Part shown: positions 52,801 to 60,895 of the stretch, one piece after another
Numbering within the stretch: position 1 is the stretch's first letter
Layout: every line of letters starts with the position of its first letter
NCBI GenBank assembly: GCA_020629035.1
Contig: JAHDEC010000007.1
Coordinates: 62,001-126,000 of the forward strand
Length of the DNA: 64,000 nt
Source of the DNA: Saprospiraceae bacterium
GTDB lineage: Bacteria; Bacteroidota; Bacteroidia; Chitinophagales; Saprospiraceae
Direction: 5' to 3'
The notes under the pieces: model-generated
What the model saw: only the letters and a program-made list of their open reading frames with translations
Told to the model about the DNA's origin: nothing
The model's database searches: none
Made by a program: the position numbers and the translations under genes

Positions 52801-53669
52801 CTAATATTTATACCATCACGGTAACCGATGAAGGAGGTTGCTCTCAGATTGTATCTCACGAAGTAATCAGTCCAGAACGATTAAGTTTCGATATTCCGTT
52901 TATTGTACCTATCCGATGTGCAGGTGAAACAACTTGTATCAAACTCGAAGATGTAGATGGAGGAACAGGTGATCGATACCGATTTCAACTGAACAATCAG
53001 CCACCGCTTATCAGTATAGATTCTTGTGTAGAAGTAAGAGCTTCAGAATACCTACTCAGTCTTTTTGACTCACTAGGATGCTTTACAGATACTATTATTG
53101 CGGTTTCAGAACCTGATCCAATCTTGGTGGATTTAGGAGACGATATAACGGTCAATTTAGGAGATGCAACAACCACTTTAGAAGCTGATTACACCAGTGT
53201 ATTACCTGTGGTAAGTTTTGACTGGAGCCCTGTAGAGGATGCAAACTGCCTTGTACCTGATTGCAGCTCAGTTACCGTTGATCCTATAAAAGATCAAACA
53301 TTTATTGTTAGCTTAACAGATGAAAACGGTTGTGTAGGAGATGATGATATCAATGTCTTTGTTAGAGAAGTAAGGGATGTCTTCATGCCTAATATATTTA
53401 GTCCGATAGGTCCACAATCTGAGCGAACTATTATGGTTTTTGCCGGACCTTCAGCTGAAATGATTAATTATTACAATATCTATGATCGTTGGGGTAATGA
53501 AGTCTATTCAGTGAGTGACATTGAACCAGAAGATGCTGTAAATTATGGCTGGGATGGTGCAGTAAACGGAAGGCAATCAGTTATGGGTGTCTATGTTTCG
53601 ATTGCAAGCATACGGTTTAAAGATGGTAAGGATTACATCTTTACGCAGGATGTTACTTTGATTAGATAG
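49842..53669 (+). CDS. SprB-like secreted adhesin with cohesin-like N-domain and CHU_C (T9SS type B) tail
   Basis: The 1275-residue protein has a signal peptide (FILSVCLCLGSIFSQAQ). An N-terminal domain (about 25-170) resembles cohesin folds (GIQGYDLVISWDPTVLDYVV, then CIFQICFDVIG). About eleven SprB-type modules of 80-100 residues follow, each opening with a Cys before DG/NG and ending in YTVTVTDEAGC-like text. Residues about 1180-1275 (VFMPNIFSPIGPQSE, YNIYDRWGNEVY, YGWDGAVNG) form the gliding-motility-associated C-terminal (type B) sorting domain. SprB of Flavobacterium is a mobile adhesin moved by the gliding machinery. This shorter relative is probably surface-exposed; whether it moves is unknown. 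A partner gene follows 44 bases downstream. Confidence 0.92.
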   Translation: MSLKYFKYFILSVCLCLGSIFSQAQDCTGFEPSIVFDGPLCPSIGTQVCVDFFTSGWDFPNGQGIQGYDLVISWDPTVLDYVVFVDKLMLNGPTGVGQTNVDNGILIINYFNFETGDCVPYPDGTCIFQICFDVIGQFGETTNINIIQPIQTTSENAFAGCDGCFYFPEEGPIDSIKVGCDNLAGAVYNCGDDGSSNGSIVFKPCGGAEPYTVTLCDAGGATIATETVTTMGDEAVFENLAAGNYSIKTTDNDNTNYTDNVVITNVNPIDIQFNKMNPSCASFSNGFIDITVTGGQANSPDDYSYQWSNFQFSEDLINLGNGIYTVTVEDLSGCSIVSSCALDAPAIEVLDLVVTPATCFDAQDGNISFNIDGGNDPSLLFDVQIPEIFFFPEDVNSVSVDVDTGLYIIEIEDHIGCPFEFEVYVPFVFDRIQTQVYTQSELDCFGDSDACVYMELNQPGPYAFSTFTSNGVPFAPDLADTANGIIQVCNLPAGTYNWSANLIGADCFFDTTIVISQPDTLIADGGNVDPNTSCTDPNGLVIIDANGGTGDYTYDWDPDVTDSDIYAEADAGLYLVTVTDENLCTDTVSVLVVGATSFDIDIQRDSAIGCNGSSLGGLTLLIDNMIDDLSIKWTKEEDASFCELTESITGLTAGTYYIEVIDNNSGCTALDTAILTEVQDVFLDVVASSNPSCPDSQDGIIEISGMGGAPPFTAEWADFPGNTSLRIDTAGCGIFNVTITDDMGCFADTFVELTCPPLLVLDTMNVMGVICNEDETGMVTAAASGGTPTINGEYNYYWSLNTCDIQFVVDSKCNGLPKGEGWVVAEDLNGCLSDTLFFNIPGPDEISLDTDNSVFTDPPCKGECDGYANIVVNGGTFPNGIVTVEWSSPTPFVGAERNDLCAGDYTVTVTDEAGCTKELSFSIDEPNMPFIVGIDSLFTKDIKCPESLIPDGRIILTTQGGTGNPSNFTFDWFPDVSDNLIADSLTANIYTITVTDEGGCSQIVSHEVISPERLSFDIPFIVPIRCAGETTCIKLEDVDGGTGDRYRFQLNNQPPLISIDSCVEVRASEYLLSLFDSLGCFTDTIIAVSEPDPILVDLGDDITVNLGDATTTLEADYTSVLPVVSFDWSPVEDANCLVPDCSSVTVDPIKDQTFIVSLTDENGCVGDDDINVFVREVRDVFMPNIFSPIGPQSERTIMVFAGPSAEMINYYNIYDRWGNEVYSVSDIEPEDAVNYGWDGAVNGRQSVMGVYVSIASIRFKDGKDYIFTQDVTLIR

Positions 53670-53713
53670 CTCCGATACTTATATTTTTTTGTCAATTCAT
53701 TGCTGTGAAAACT

Positions 53714-54454
53714 ATGTCTACTAGAGAGTTAATCAATTACTTTTTATTTCTTCTAGGTTTCAGCTGCGGAATACCTCAGGTGAGTTATGGACAAAATATG
53801 TTTAATCAATATTCAACCTCTACTCATCAGATTAAACGTTATTATCAAGAAAAAGAAAAAACTCAATTTCTTAATGATGTTATAAAAACCAATTACACTT
53901 TTGATTACGAACTTATTGATGAAATTAATGCTACGGCATTCCCCTACTATGAAAAAGCTTGGTATTTTTCGATAGGCCCACAATTTGAGTACAACAAATT
54001 TTCTTTTATTCCACGGATTAGCTTAGCTAGAAATAATAGAAGAGCCCTTTATCTAGATGAGATAGGGCCCGGGTATAAAAAATCACTATATTTTGTAAAT
54101 TACTTTGATGAACTGGGTTTAGATTTAAATGCGGAATACCTCTTGATTAAGGTTTGGAATCTAAAAGTGGATTATACAGTAGGTGGTTTAGCTATTTACA
54201 AATCAAGTAAAGATGCATCGATAGGCTCGAACTATGGTGCTTTCCGAGGACCCATATTTATTAATACCAGAAATGAAATAGATCTAGGTTTGGATATGGG
54301 ATTGAAGCTTAGCTTAGATCTAGCTAGATTTAATATTAGTTATGGCAAGCAAATAGGAAGAGGTGCGTCCTTCTTAAAAACTGGTTCAATCTATCGCTTT
54401 GGCTATTACAGCCATGAGATTTCTTTACGTTTTCGGTTCGGTGTCCTCAAATAA
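53714..54454 (+). CDS. Exported, probably outer-membrane beta-barrel protein, unrecognised
   Basis: The frame opens at a GTG (53705), but I prefer the ATG at 53714, giving 246 residues. A signal peptide (FLFLLGFSCGIPQVSYGQ) precedes a polar region. The second half alternates strands such as YFSIGPQFEYNKFSFIPRIS, LDMGLKLSLDLARFNISYG and a C-terminal HEISLRFRFGVLK typical of barrel ends. It lies 44 bases after the SprB-like gene, where PorP/SprF-like partners of type B cargo are usually found. I cannot see a clear PorP/SprF signature, so that link is a guess from position. Confidence 0.75.
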   Translation: MSTRELINYFLFLLGFSCGIPQVSYGQNMFNQYSTSTHQIKRYYQEKEKTQFLNDVIKTNYTFDYELIDEINATAFPYYEKAWYFSIGPQFEYNKFSFIPRISLARNNRRALYLDEIGPGYKKSLYFVNYFDELGLDLNAEYLLIKVWNLKVDYTVGGLAIYKSSKDASIGSNYGAFRGPIFINTRNEIDLGLDMGLKLSLDLARFNISYGKQIGRGASFLKTGSIYRFGYYSHEISLRFRFGVLK

Positions 54455-54464
54455 ATCAGCCATA

Positions 54465-55283
54465 CTAATTATCAATGGTATCCTTAGCTAAGTTTTCTTC
54501 AGGGTTTAACTTTTCAGGTTCTTTGTCCAATACTACCCCATCTAAATAAACATAAATAGGTTCTTTTGAGATATTGGTAATGAGTTTAATCTCCGCTTTC
54601 TGTTGACCTAATTTTCCTTTAGAATTGTAGTGCACACCTATGGTGCCTTTGTCACCTGCCTCGATGGGTAAAAATGGAAATACCGGAGTTGTACATCCGC
54701 AAGAAGCTGTGGCATTCATAATTTCCAAGGGTGCATTACCTGTATTGGTAAAAATGAACTTTGTTTCAAATTCATCCCCAGCAATGATTCTTCCGAAATT
54801 ATGGGTTGTTCGATCAAAACTCATTACAGGTTTTTGGAGTACTTGCTTGATGGCAGGAATTTCTTTTTTCTTTGGTGTCGACGGTATCGGTTTTTTTTCA
54901 ACCTTGGGTTTTGATTCTACTTTTTTACTAGTTGTTTTTTTAGGGGCTGTTTTTTTGGGTTCTTCCGTCTCCTTTTGCTCGACATTCAAAGCTTTTGCAA
55001 TACTCTTTTTTACTTCAGGTGGGATGTTATCTCCGTTGTTTTTTGTTGATTTTGAGGTATTACTTGGGCTTGATTGATTTTGAGATTTTACCGATTCCTC
55101 ATTAGAGGTTTTGCTTGTTTTTGCAGGTTTTTCTAGCGATGTTGTTTGTTTCACATCAGCTATCTTGTCAGATTTGGGAGCTTTATGAGCAGGTCCTTCA
55201 ATCATGCATGATTGGAGAATCATAATAGTACAGCCTATGGCTAAATAGAGCCTGAGCTTCGAAAATTTAAATATATTATTCAT
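54465..55283 (-). CDS. DUF1573 lipoprotein with Lys/Ser-rich linker
   Basis: The 272-residue protein has a lipoprotein signal (AIGCTIMILQSC, lipid Cys26). A low-complexity Lys/Ser/Pro/Thr linker of about 110 residues (to about 150) follows. A DUF1573 immunoglobulin-like domain (SFDRTTHNFGRIIAGDEFET, FTNTGNAPLEIMNATASCGC, then TTPVFPFLPIEAG) completes it. DUF1573 domains are common in Bacteroidota envelope proteins and their function is unknown. The long basic linker would let the domain reach away from the membrane. The gene is convergent with the barrel-like gene, 10 bases apart. Confidence 0.88.
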   Translation of the reverse strand: MNNIFKFSKLRLYLAIGCTIMILQSCMIEGPAHKAPKSDKIADVKQTTSLEKPAKTSKTSNEESVKSQNQSSPSNTSKSTKNNGDNIPPEVKKSIAKALNVEQKETEEPKKTAPKKTTSKKVESKPKVEKKPIPSTPKKKEIPAIKQVLQKPVMSFDRTTHNFGRIIAGDEFETKFIFTNTGNAPLEIMNATASCGCTTPVFPFLPIEAGDKGTIGVHYNSKGKLGQQKAEIKLITNISKEPIYVYLDGVVLDKEPEKLNPEENLAKDTIDN

Positions 55284-55376
55284 TCTATGGGTATTCCGCT
55301 GAGAGCGATATCATTTAAAGTTAGCATTTTAATAAAAGCAAACTAGCTATTTAATATATCTTTTTTCAACACCCTT

Positions 55377-56573
55377 TTATCTCATAAGTGAGAAACTTCC
55401 CTGTTTAGCTATTTCCTCCCCTTGACAAATATATTCAATTCTATAGAGATACATACCCAACATTAAATCCTCATCCTTGTATTTCCCATCCCAACCACTG
55501 GATTTAAATTCACCTTTAAAAACGATTGCACCATATCTATCGAATATTTCAAAGCTGAGCAATTCATCGATAATAAATGGATTACTAATCTCAAATATAT
55601 CATTAACATTATCACTATTTGGAGTGAAAACATTAGGCAAAAGCAAATCACTACAATCCAACAAAGATTCATCCACTACATTAATTCGAATGCTATCGAT
55701 CGTGGAACAATTTGCCTGAGTTGTTTCAAAAAAGTAAAAGGTAGTTTCCTCTGGGCTGACCGTCGGCATTGTGGTGTCTTCATCTTCAATATCTTCAAGC
55801 GGTGACCAGAAAAAGGAAGTAGCACAATTGCTTCCAGTCATTATCTCAACGGAATTTCCTAAGAATATGGTAGTATCCTGACTTATTATTTGGTCAGGAT
55901 AAAAATCAGAAGCTTTAATTTCATTAAATGTCCAGGCTCTATCATCTAAAAAGATTTCATCAATCTTACCAGCAAATTGGATATCATTATTGGCTACACA
56001 AGGTGAACTGCCAATATAAACTCTAGAAATATCAGGGAAAGGAAATGGATTGAAGAAATCAAACTGCTCGACAAACTCATTATCTAAGTAGAAATTGTAA
56101 ATATTACCTTCTTTGGTCAATACCACCCTATGCCAACAAGCATCTTCTTTTAAATCACCTCTTGAGGACCAATTTTTACCGAGATTTTCAGCCACATTCA
56201 CTTCCAATTGATTTACACTTGCAAGATATCTTATACTAAATATCGAATCTCTATTGCAAGAGTCTTGAATCGCAAAAAGTGCTTGATTGCCACTAGAAAT
56301 ATCTGGAGAAAAATAGAAACTGAAGGTAAAATCTTGCTCAAAAAACTCCTTGTTCATTTTGGGCATAAAAAAGGTATCCGTAAATCCATCCAAAACTAAG
56401 GATTGATCGACCACACCACAATCACAAATGGTATCATTAACACTTGTTAAATCTCCAGCTTGAACATTGCTATCCACTAGGTCACAATTATCAAAATTGT
56501 AATAAAAACCCTGAGCTAGTATTTGGCTGCTTAAAAATAGATATCCTATAACTAGGATTAACTTTTGGTTCAT
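55377..56573 (-). CDS. Secreted LamG-domain protein with CHU_C (T9SS type B) tail
   Basis: The open frame reaches 56591; I prefer the ATG at 56573, which gives MNQKLILVIGYLFLSSQILA as signal peptide. The 398-residue product has a LamG/concanavalin-like domain (about 20-225: YNFDNCDLVD, DFTFSFYFSPD, CWHRVVLTKEGNIYNFYLDN, FAGKIDEIFLDDRAWTFNEI). A short Ig-like stretch follows (about 230-300), then the gliding-associated tail (LLLPNVFTPNSDNVNDIFEI, FEIFDRYGAIVF, GWDGKYKDEDLMLGMYLYR). It should be exported by T9SS via the type B route. It lies 23 bases after ybaB. Confidence 0.9.
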   Translation of the reverse strand: MNQKLILVIGYLFLSSQILAQGFYYNFDNCDLVDSNVQAGDLTSVNDTICDCGVVDQSLVLDGFTDTFFMPKMNKEFFEQDFTFSFYFSPDISSGNQALFAIQDSCNRDSIFSIRYLASVNQLEVNVAENLGKNWSSRGDLKEDACWHRVVLTKEGNIYNFYLDNEFVEQFDFFNPFPFPDISRVYIGSSPCVANNDIQFAGKIDEIFLDDRAWTFNEIKASDFYPDQIISQDTTIFLGNSVEIMTGSNCATSFFWSPLEDIEDEDTTMPTVSPEETTFYFFETTQANCSTIDSIRINVVDESLLDCSDLLLPNVFTPNSDNVNDIFEISNPFIIDELLSFEIFDRYGAIVFKGEFKSSGWDGKYKDEDLMLGMYLYRIEYICQGEEIAKQGSFSLMR

Positions 56574-56596
56574 TATATTGAAAATAATCAAATCGT

Positions 56597-56911
56597 TTAA
56601 AATAAGTCTTTTAAGCTGTCTAAGCCCATGCCACCAGGCAAGATGTCTTGAAGCATACTCTGCTGTATAGCCTGTTGCTGTTCGATTGTCTTTAATTGAG
56701 CTTGGTTAGCTATAGAAATTAAAAGATCTTCTAATTGGCTGATGTCTTGCAATTTTGATTGATCTATTGAAAGATCTTTCCATTCGCCCTTGCCATCCAC
56801 AACCAGTCTAATGAGTCCTCCATCTATGGATTCTTCAATCCTCATCTCTTTTAGCTTTTGATCTGCAAGCGCTTGTTTTTCTTTAATTCCTCCAAACATA
56901 TTATCAAACAT
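56597..56911 (-). CDS. YbaB/EbfC-family nucleoid-associated protein
   Basis: The 104-residue protein has the YbaB pattern: an N-terminal helix (KEKQALADQKLKEMRIEESI), a beta-meander (GGLIRLVVDGKGEWKDLSI) and a long C-terminal helix (QLEDLLISIANQAQLKTIEQ) ending in a Gly/Met-rich tail. YbaB/EbfC dimers bind DNA and sit on the nucleoid; the gene often lies next to dnaX-recR. Here it lies 11 bases after the antiporter gene. The length is normal. Confidence 0.85.
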   Translation of the reverse strand: MFDNMFGGIKEKQALADQKLKEMRIEESIDGGLIRLVVDGKGEWKDLSIDQSKLQDISQLEDLLISIANQAQLKTIEQQQAIQQSMLQDILPGGMGLDSLKDLF

Positions 56912-56922
56912 ATATCAGTAGT

Positions 56923-57852
56923 TTAATACCCTCTTTTTATTAATTCCATTAAATAAAATCCATACAACAATAATAACATGCAAGCTTCCCATCTAGTAAC
57001 TCTTTTAGAAAACGTTACTAAAGCAAAAATGATTGTCACAACTACCATAAATGGCAAACCAAAATCGGTTATCCCTGCAGGTATCTTTAGATCCCCAAAT
57101 AAGGCAGGAATGCCCATAACTGCATAAGTGTTGAAAATATTAGAACCAAGAATATTACCGACAGCTATGGCGTGCTTTCCTCTTCTTGCAGCTGCAATGC
57201 TAACAATAACTTCCGGTAAACTTGTTCCCAAGGCAACAACCGTCAAAGCAATTAACTCAGGGTTTATTTCTAATGCTAAACTGATCAACTCGATATAATG
57301 GATAGTAAAGTGAGCTCCTAGAAACACAAAGAAAATTCCGGCAACTACCATTAAATAATCCTTAATCCCTACCGATGGTCTTTCTTCTTCATCACTCCCT
57401 GCTCCTTGTACCGAATTAATGAGAAACACCACTAAAGCTGCCAGAAAAATAATAACTTCTCCAAAACTTATGTGATGGTCACTTAGTGCAAAAAACAACA
57501 AAAAACAGGAGATTAATAGCAAAGGCATATCGACATCCATGATATCAAAATCCATCTTAAACTCCTTGTGGATTATACCTGTTGCTCCTAAAACCAACAA
57601 GATATTAGTGATGTTCGACCCAATTACATTACCTACAACTACTTCCGAAGACCCACTAAAAACCGAAGCTAAAGAAGTCGCTAGTTCAGGCAAGGAAGTT
57701 CCGAAAGCAACAATGGTTACACCAATAATAAATGGAGAAATTCCCAGCGAAAGCCCTATTTTTTCTGCAGATTCAATAAACTTATCGGATGCAAATAAAA
57801 GCACACTCAAGCTAACTGCAAAAAGAAGTATATATACTAATAATCCGCTCAA
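56923..57852 (-). CDS. Calcium/sodium antiporter (CaCA family, YrbG type)
   Basis: The 309-residue membrane protein has two inverted halves, each with the alpha-repeat ion-binding motif. The first reads FGTSLPELATSLAS and GNVIGSNITNILLVLG; the second reads LGTSLPEVIVSIAAAR and GNILGSNIFNTYAVMG. Both central Glu residues are present. About ten hydrophobic helices are visible, with a short charged loop (SDEEERP) in the middle. It should exchange Na+ or H+ for Ca2+ across the inner membrane. It is first in a minus-strand unit with ybaB and the LamG gene. Confidence 0.94.
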   Translation of the reverse strand: MSGLLVYILLFAVSLSVLLFASDKFIESAEKIGLSLGISPFIIGVTIVAFGTSLPELATSLASVFSGSSEVVVGNVIGSNITNILLVLGATGIIHKEFKMDFDIMDVDMPLLLISCFLLFFALSDHHISFGEVIIFLAALVVFLINSVQGAGSDEEERPSVGIKDYLMVVAGIFFVFLGAHFTIHYIELISLALEINPELIALTVVALGTSLPEVIVSIAAARRGKHAIAVGNILGSNIFNTYAVMGIPALFGDLKIPAGITDFGLPFMVVVTIIFALVTFSKRVTRWEACMLLLLYGFYLMELIKRGY

Positions 57853-57875
57853 TGGTTTGTTTTTATTATAAACAA

Positions 57876-57883
57876 CAAATGTA
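57876..57883 (-). promoter_or_regulatory. -7 element (TACATTTG) for the antiporter unit
   Basis: TACATTTG on the minus strand lies 24 bases upstream of the start at 57852 and matches TAnnTTTG. A divergent element for tatC lies 47 bases away. No -33 box is evident. Confidence 0.4.
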
Positions 57884-57929
57884 CAAAATTTAAATATGTT
57901 CAGGCTCTACTTAACTGTTAATCTATAGC

Positions 57930-57937
57930 TATATTTG
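57930..57937 (+). promoter_or_regulatory. -7 element (TATATTTG) for tatC
   Basis: TATATTTGCAGG lies 29 bases upstream of the GTG start at 57966. It matches the Bacteroidota -7 box; no clear -33 TTG at the usual distance. Confidence 0.45.
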
Positions 57938-57965
57938 CAGGGTATAAAAAAGCTAAATAAAGGAA

Positions 57966-58781
57966 GTGGCAGATATTATTCCTAAAGAATCAACCGACGA
58001 AAAAGAAATGAGTTTTTTGGACCATCTGGAAGAACTCAGATGGCATATAATACGCTCTATTCTGGCTGTCGTGGCTGTTGCCATTGTCGTATTTTTAGCC
58101 AAAGAATTCGTTTTTGAAACCATTATTTTTGGACCCAAAAAAGACTGGTTTCCCACCTATCAATTTTTCTGTTCCATAAGCGATAAAACTTGCTTTAAGC
58201 CGCCTAAATTTGATTTAATAACACGAGAAATGGGTGAACAATTTTTCGTCCATCTTAAGGTGTCCATCTGGATGGGTGTTATTATAGCTTTCCCACTTGT
58301 TTTTTGGGAATTTTGGAAATTTATTAAGCCAGGTTTATATGACACTGAGCGTAAAGCTGCCAGTGGAGTTGTTTTTGTATGTTCATTTCTTTTTAGCTCA
58401 GGCGTCCTTTTTGGCTACTATGTCATTGCTCCTTTTGCTATTACCTTTTTAGCAAACTATAGTGTAGGTTTAGAAGCAGTTACGAGTCCTACCTTAGCTT
58501 CTTATGTTAATTATTTGACCATGTTTACCATCCCGACGGGTGTATTATTTGAGTTGCCAATAGTTGTCTACTTTTTAACTAAAATTGGCTTAATCACACC
58601 CCAGTTTATGCGGAATTATCGAAGGCATGCTGTCATCATTATATTGATTATGGCTGCCATTATCACACCCCCAGATATAGTTACCCAATTTTTAATAGGT
58701 ATCCCTGTATTTATTCTTTATGAAATAAGCATTTTAATTTCTAAACGAACGCTTAAAATGAAACAGAAAAATGGAGAATAA
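57966..58781 (+). CDS. tatC: Sec-independent protein translocase TatC
   Basis: The 271-residue protein starts at GTG (57966) and carries the family start MSFLDHLEELRWHIIRSILA. Six membrane segments follow, with FPLVFWEFWKFIKPGLYDTE after TM2 (the conserved Phe-Trp-x-Phe-x-x-Pro-Gly-Leu region, including the key Glu). YVNYLTMFTIPTGVLFELPI and the ITPPDIVTQFLIGIP end complete it. TatC recognises the twin-arginine signal. The periplasmic loop near residues 60-85 is longer than in E. coli, as in other Bacteroidota. It overlaps the next gene by 11 bases. tatA is not in the window. Confidence 0.95.
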   Translation: MADIIPKESTDEKEMSFLDHLEELRWHIIRSILAVVAVAIVVFLAKEFVFETIIFGPKKDWFPTYQFFCSISDKTCFKPPKFDLITREMGEQFFVHLKVSIWMGVIIAFPLVFWEFWKFIKPGLYDTERKAASGVVFVCSFLFSSGVLFGYYVIAPFAITFLANYSVGLEAVTSPTLASYVNYLTMFTIPTGVLFELPIVVYFLTKIGLITPQFMRNYRRHAVIIILIMAAIITPPDIVTQFLIGIPVFILYEISILISKRTLKMKQKNGE

Positions 58782-59253
58782 AACGTTCAGATTATCGAGC
58801 AATTTCACCTTAGTTTTAAAAATCTTTCTGCCCACATTTTGGATTGTATTCTTCGGTATGTTTTGTCTTATGGCTATACTTTTACCTGGAGATACTATGC
58901 CCTTTTTTAGACAGCCAATAGTGCGCTTAAGCATCCTGATTTTGTTCGCTTTTTTCTTGCTATTATTTTACTTCACTATCATGAGTTTGAAGCGTGTTGA
59001 CGCCTCAAAAGAACATATTTTTATTTCTAATTACTTTAAAGCTTATCGTTATAAATTAGTGGATATTGAGACCGTAAAAGAGCTCGATTTCGGCATAACA
59101 AATGTGGTGAAATTGGTATTAAAAGAAAAAGGAAAAATGGGCAAAAAACCATTCTTCCTTTTAAACTCAGCGACCTTCAAAGCATACCTTGAAATGTATC
59201 CCGAAAACTATCAATATTTTACTTTGAAGTCAATGTCACAATCGGGCAAATAA
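58771..59253 (+). CDS. Small two-helix membrane protein, unrecognised
   Basis: The 160-residue protein has two hydrophobic helices (IFLPTFWIVFFGMFCLMAIL and LSILILFAFFLLLFYFTIM). A cytoplasmic-type basic tail with beta-strand pattern follows (HIFISNYFKAYRYKLVDIE, VVKLVLKEKGKMGKKPFFLL). The tail vaguely resembles bacterial PH-like domains, but I cannot assign it. It overlaps tatC by 11 bases and so is cotranscribed. Its 3' end overlaps the convergent porX by 35 bases. Confidence 0.75.
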   Translation: MENKTFRLSSNFTLVLKIFLPTFWIVFFGMFCLMAILLPGDTMPFFRQPIVRLSILILFAFFLLLFYFTIMSLKRVDASKEHIFISNYFKAYRYKLVDIETVKELDFGITNVVKLVLKEKGKMGKKPFFLLNSATFKAYLEMYPENYQYFTLKSMSQSGK

Positions 59254-60775
59254 TCTCTTCTAAAGAGATTCCGCCATGCTGGAAAGTATCTTGAAAAAGA
59301 TTGTTATAATAGCTATAACTGTTTGGGTATAAAAAGAATTTTTCCTCTTTTGCGAATATATAAGTTGAACTAATATTTGGCATCGGTAATCCTACTTTTT
59401 TAGGATTTTCCACAGCTAAAACATCTGACTTTTTGAAGTTGAGATTTCGTCCGACTTTATATCTTAGATTTGTCGTAGTATCTCGGTCACCAATTACCTT
59501 CGAGGGTGTACTCACCTTTATGGTCCCGTGGTCAGTACCGATGACTAATCGTATATCTTTTGTGGCTAATTTTTGTAGGGCTTCCCAAAGCGGAGAATTT
59601 ATAAACCACGATTTAGTTAATGATCGATAGGCTTTTTCATCTTTAGCTAATTCTTTTAGAACTTCCATTTCTGTCCTGGCATGAGAGAGCATATCGATAA
59701 AATTGTAGACAATCACTGTCAGATCATAGTTGGTTGCATTCATGATATTTTCATTCAATGCCTTTGCTTGATCCACCCTAGTAATTTTTTGATACTGCAT
59801 ACTTACTGGCTCTCTAAAAAGCCGTTTTAGTTGCTCTTGCATAAAAAATTCTTCATGCATATTTTTCCCTCCTTTTTCGTGATCATGCACCCATTTATCA
59901 GGATAAGACTGTTTAATATCTTGAGGCAATAAACCAGAAAAAATCGCATTCCTACTATACTGGGTAGATGTTGGCAAAATCGAATAAAAATGATCTTCTT
60001 TGGCGATCTTATAGTACTCAGTTATTATGGGCTCCAATATCATCCACTGATCATACCTTAAGTTATCTAGCAATAAGAAAACCACTGGCTGACCTTTGTG
60101 TACCTCTTGCGCAATTTTTTCCCTAAAAAGTTGGTGGCTCAATGTTGGTCCATCTTCATCACCAGTTAACCATGCTGGATAATGCTTTTCAATATATTTC
60201 GAAAACTCTCGATTGGCTTCTGTTTTTTGAGTGTTGAGAATTCCAAATAATTCAGAGTTGTCAGATTGATCTAATCGTAACTCCCAGTTTATTATTTTTT
60301 TATACAAATCCACCCAAGACTCTTTATCCTGATGTGCACTGATATCTAGACTAATGTTTCTAAAATCTTGTTGATACCCACTAGCTGTTTTTTCTGAGAC
60401 TAATCTTTTATTATCTACAATTTTTTTGAGGGTCAATAAAATTTGATTTGGGTTGACCGGTTTAATCAGATAATCATCAATTTGAGAACCTATGGCTTCT
60501 TCCATGATATTCTCCGCCTCATTTTTAGTAATCATCACGACGGGAAGATTATTTGATTTTGCTTTTATGCGTTCCAATGTTTCTAATCCAGTTATCCCTG
60601 GCATTGACTCATCTAAAAAAACAACATCTATATCGTTAGCTTCTTCCAAGCGATCTAAAGCATCATGTCCATTGGTTACTGTAACCACTTCATATCCCTT
60701 TTTTTCAAGAAAGAATAATTGCGGTTTCAACAAATCAATTTCATCATCAGCCCAAAGGATTTTTATTGCGGTCAT
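59219..60775 (-). CDS. porX: PorX-type response regulator with PglZ domain (T9SS regulator)
   Basis: The 518-residue protein begins with a receiver domain: acidic pocket Asp10-Asp11, phospho-acceptor Asp55 in VVFLDESMPG, Thr83 and Lys105. A helical linker of about 95 residues follows. The C-terminal PglZ/alkaline-phosphatase-like domain has FLLLDNLRYDQW, TSTQYSRNAIFSGLLP and GTDHGTI, carrying the metal-binding Asp, Thr and His residues. This is the architecture of PorX, which with the histidine kinase PorY controls T9SS gene expression in Porphyromonas. Reported work gives its PglZ domain zinc-dependent phosphodiesterase activity. The porY partner is not in the window. Seven T9SS substrates nearby fit its role. 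Confidence 0.93.
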   Translation of the reverse strand: MTAIKILWADDEIDLLKPQLFFLEKKGYEVVTVTNGHDALDRLEEANDIDVVFLDESMPGITGLETLERIKAKSNNLPVVMITKNEAENIMEEAIGSQIDDYLIKPVNPNQILLTLKKIVDNKRLVSEKTASGYQQDFRNISLDISAHQDKESWVDLYKKIINWELRLDQSDNSELFGILNTQKTEANREFSKYIEKHYPAWLTGDEDGPTLSHQLFREKIAQEVHKGQPVVFLLLDNLRYDQWMILEPIITEYYKIAKEDHFYSILPTSTQYSRNAIFSGLLPQDIKQSYPDKWVHDHEKGGKNMHEEFFMQEQLKRLFREPVSMQYQKITRVDQAKALNENIMNATNYDLTVIVYNFIDMLSHARTEMEVLKELAKDEKAYRSLTKSWFINSPLWEALQKLATKDIRLVIGTDHGTIKVSTPSKVIGDRDTTTNLRYKVGRNLNFKKSDVLAVENPKKVGLPMPNISSTYIFAKEEKFFLYPNSYSYYNNLFQDTFQHGGISLEEIICPIVTLTSK

Positions 60776-60895
60776 ATATTATTATTAATTTTAATTCTTA
60801 TTTCAGCTCGAACGTCTAATTCAGGCTTTGGATGCAAAATACATTTTCGAAAAGATACAATGAAACGATAGTGATTCTTTCATTATTACATATTT

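Noticed and set aside
54640-55077. 145-residue plus-strand frame
   Set aside because: It lies entirely antisense to the DUF1573 lipoprotein; its Phe/Leu-rich sequence is the complement of the Lys-rich linker.
59219-59253. 35-base convergent overlap of porX and the small membrane gene as an antisense regulator
   Set aside because: Short tail-to-tail overlaps are common in compact genomes and nothing else points to regulation.
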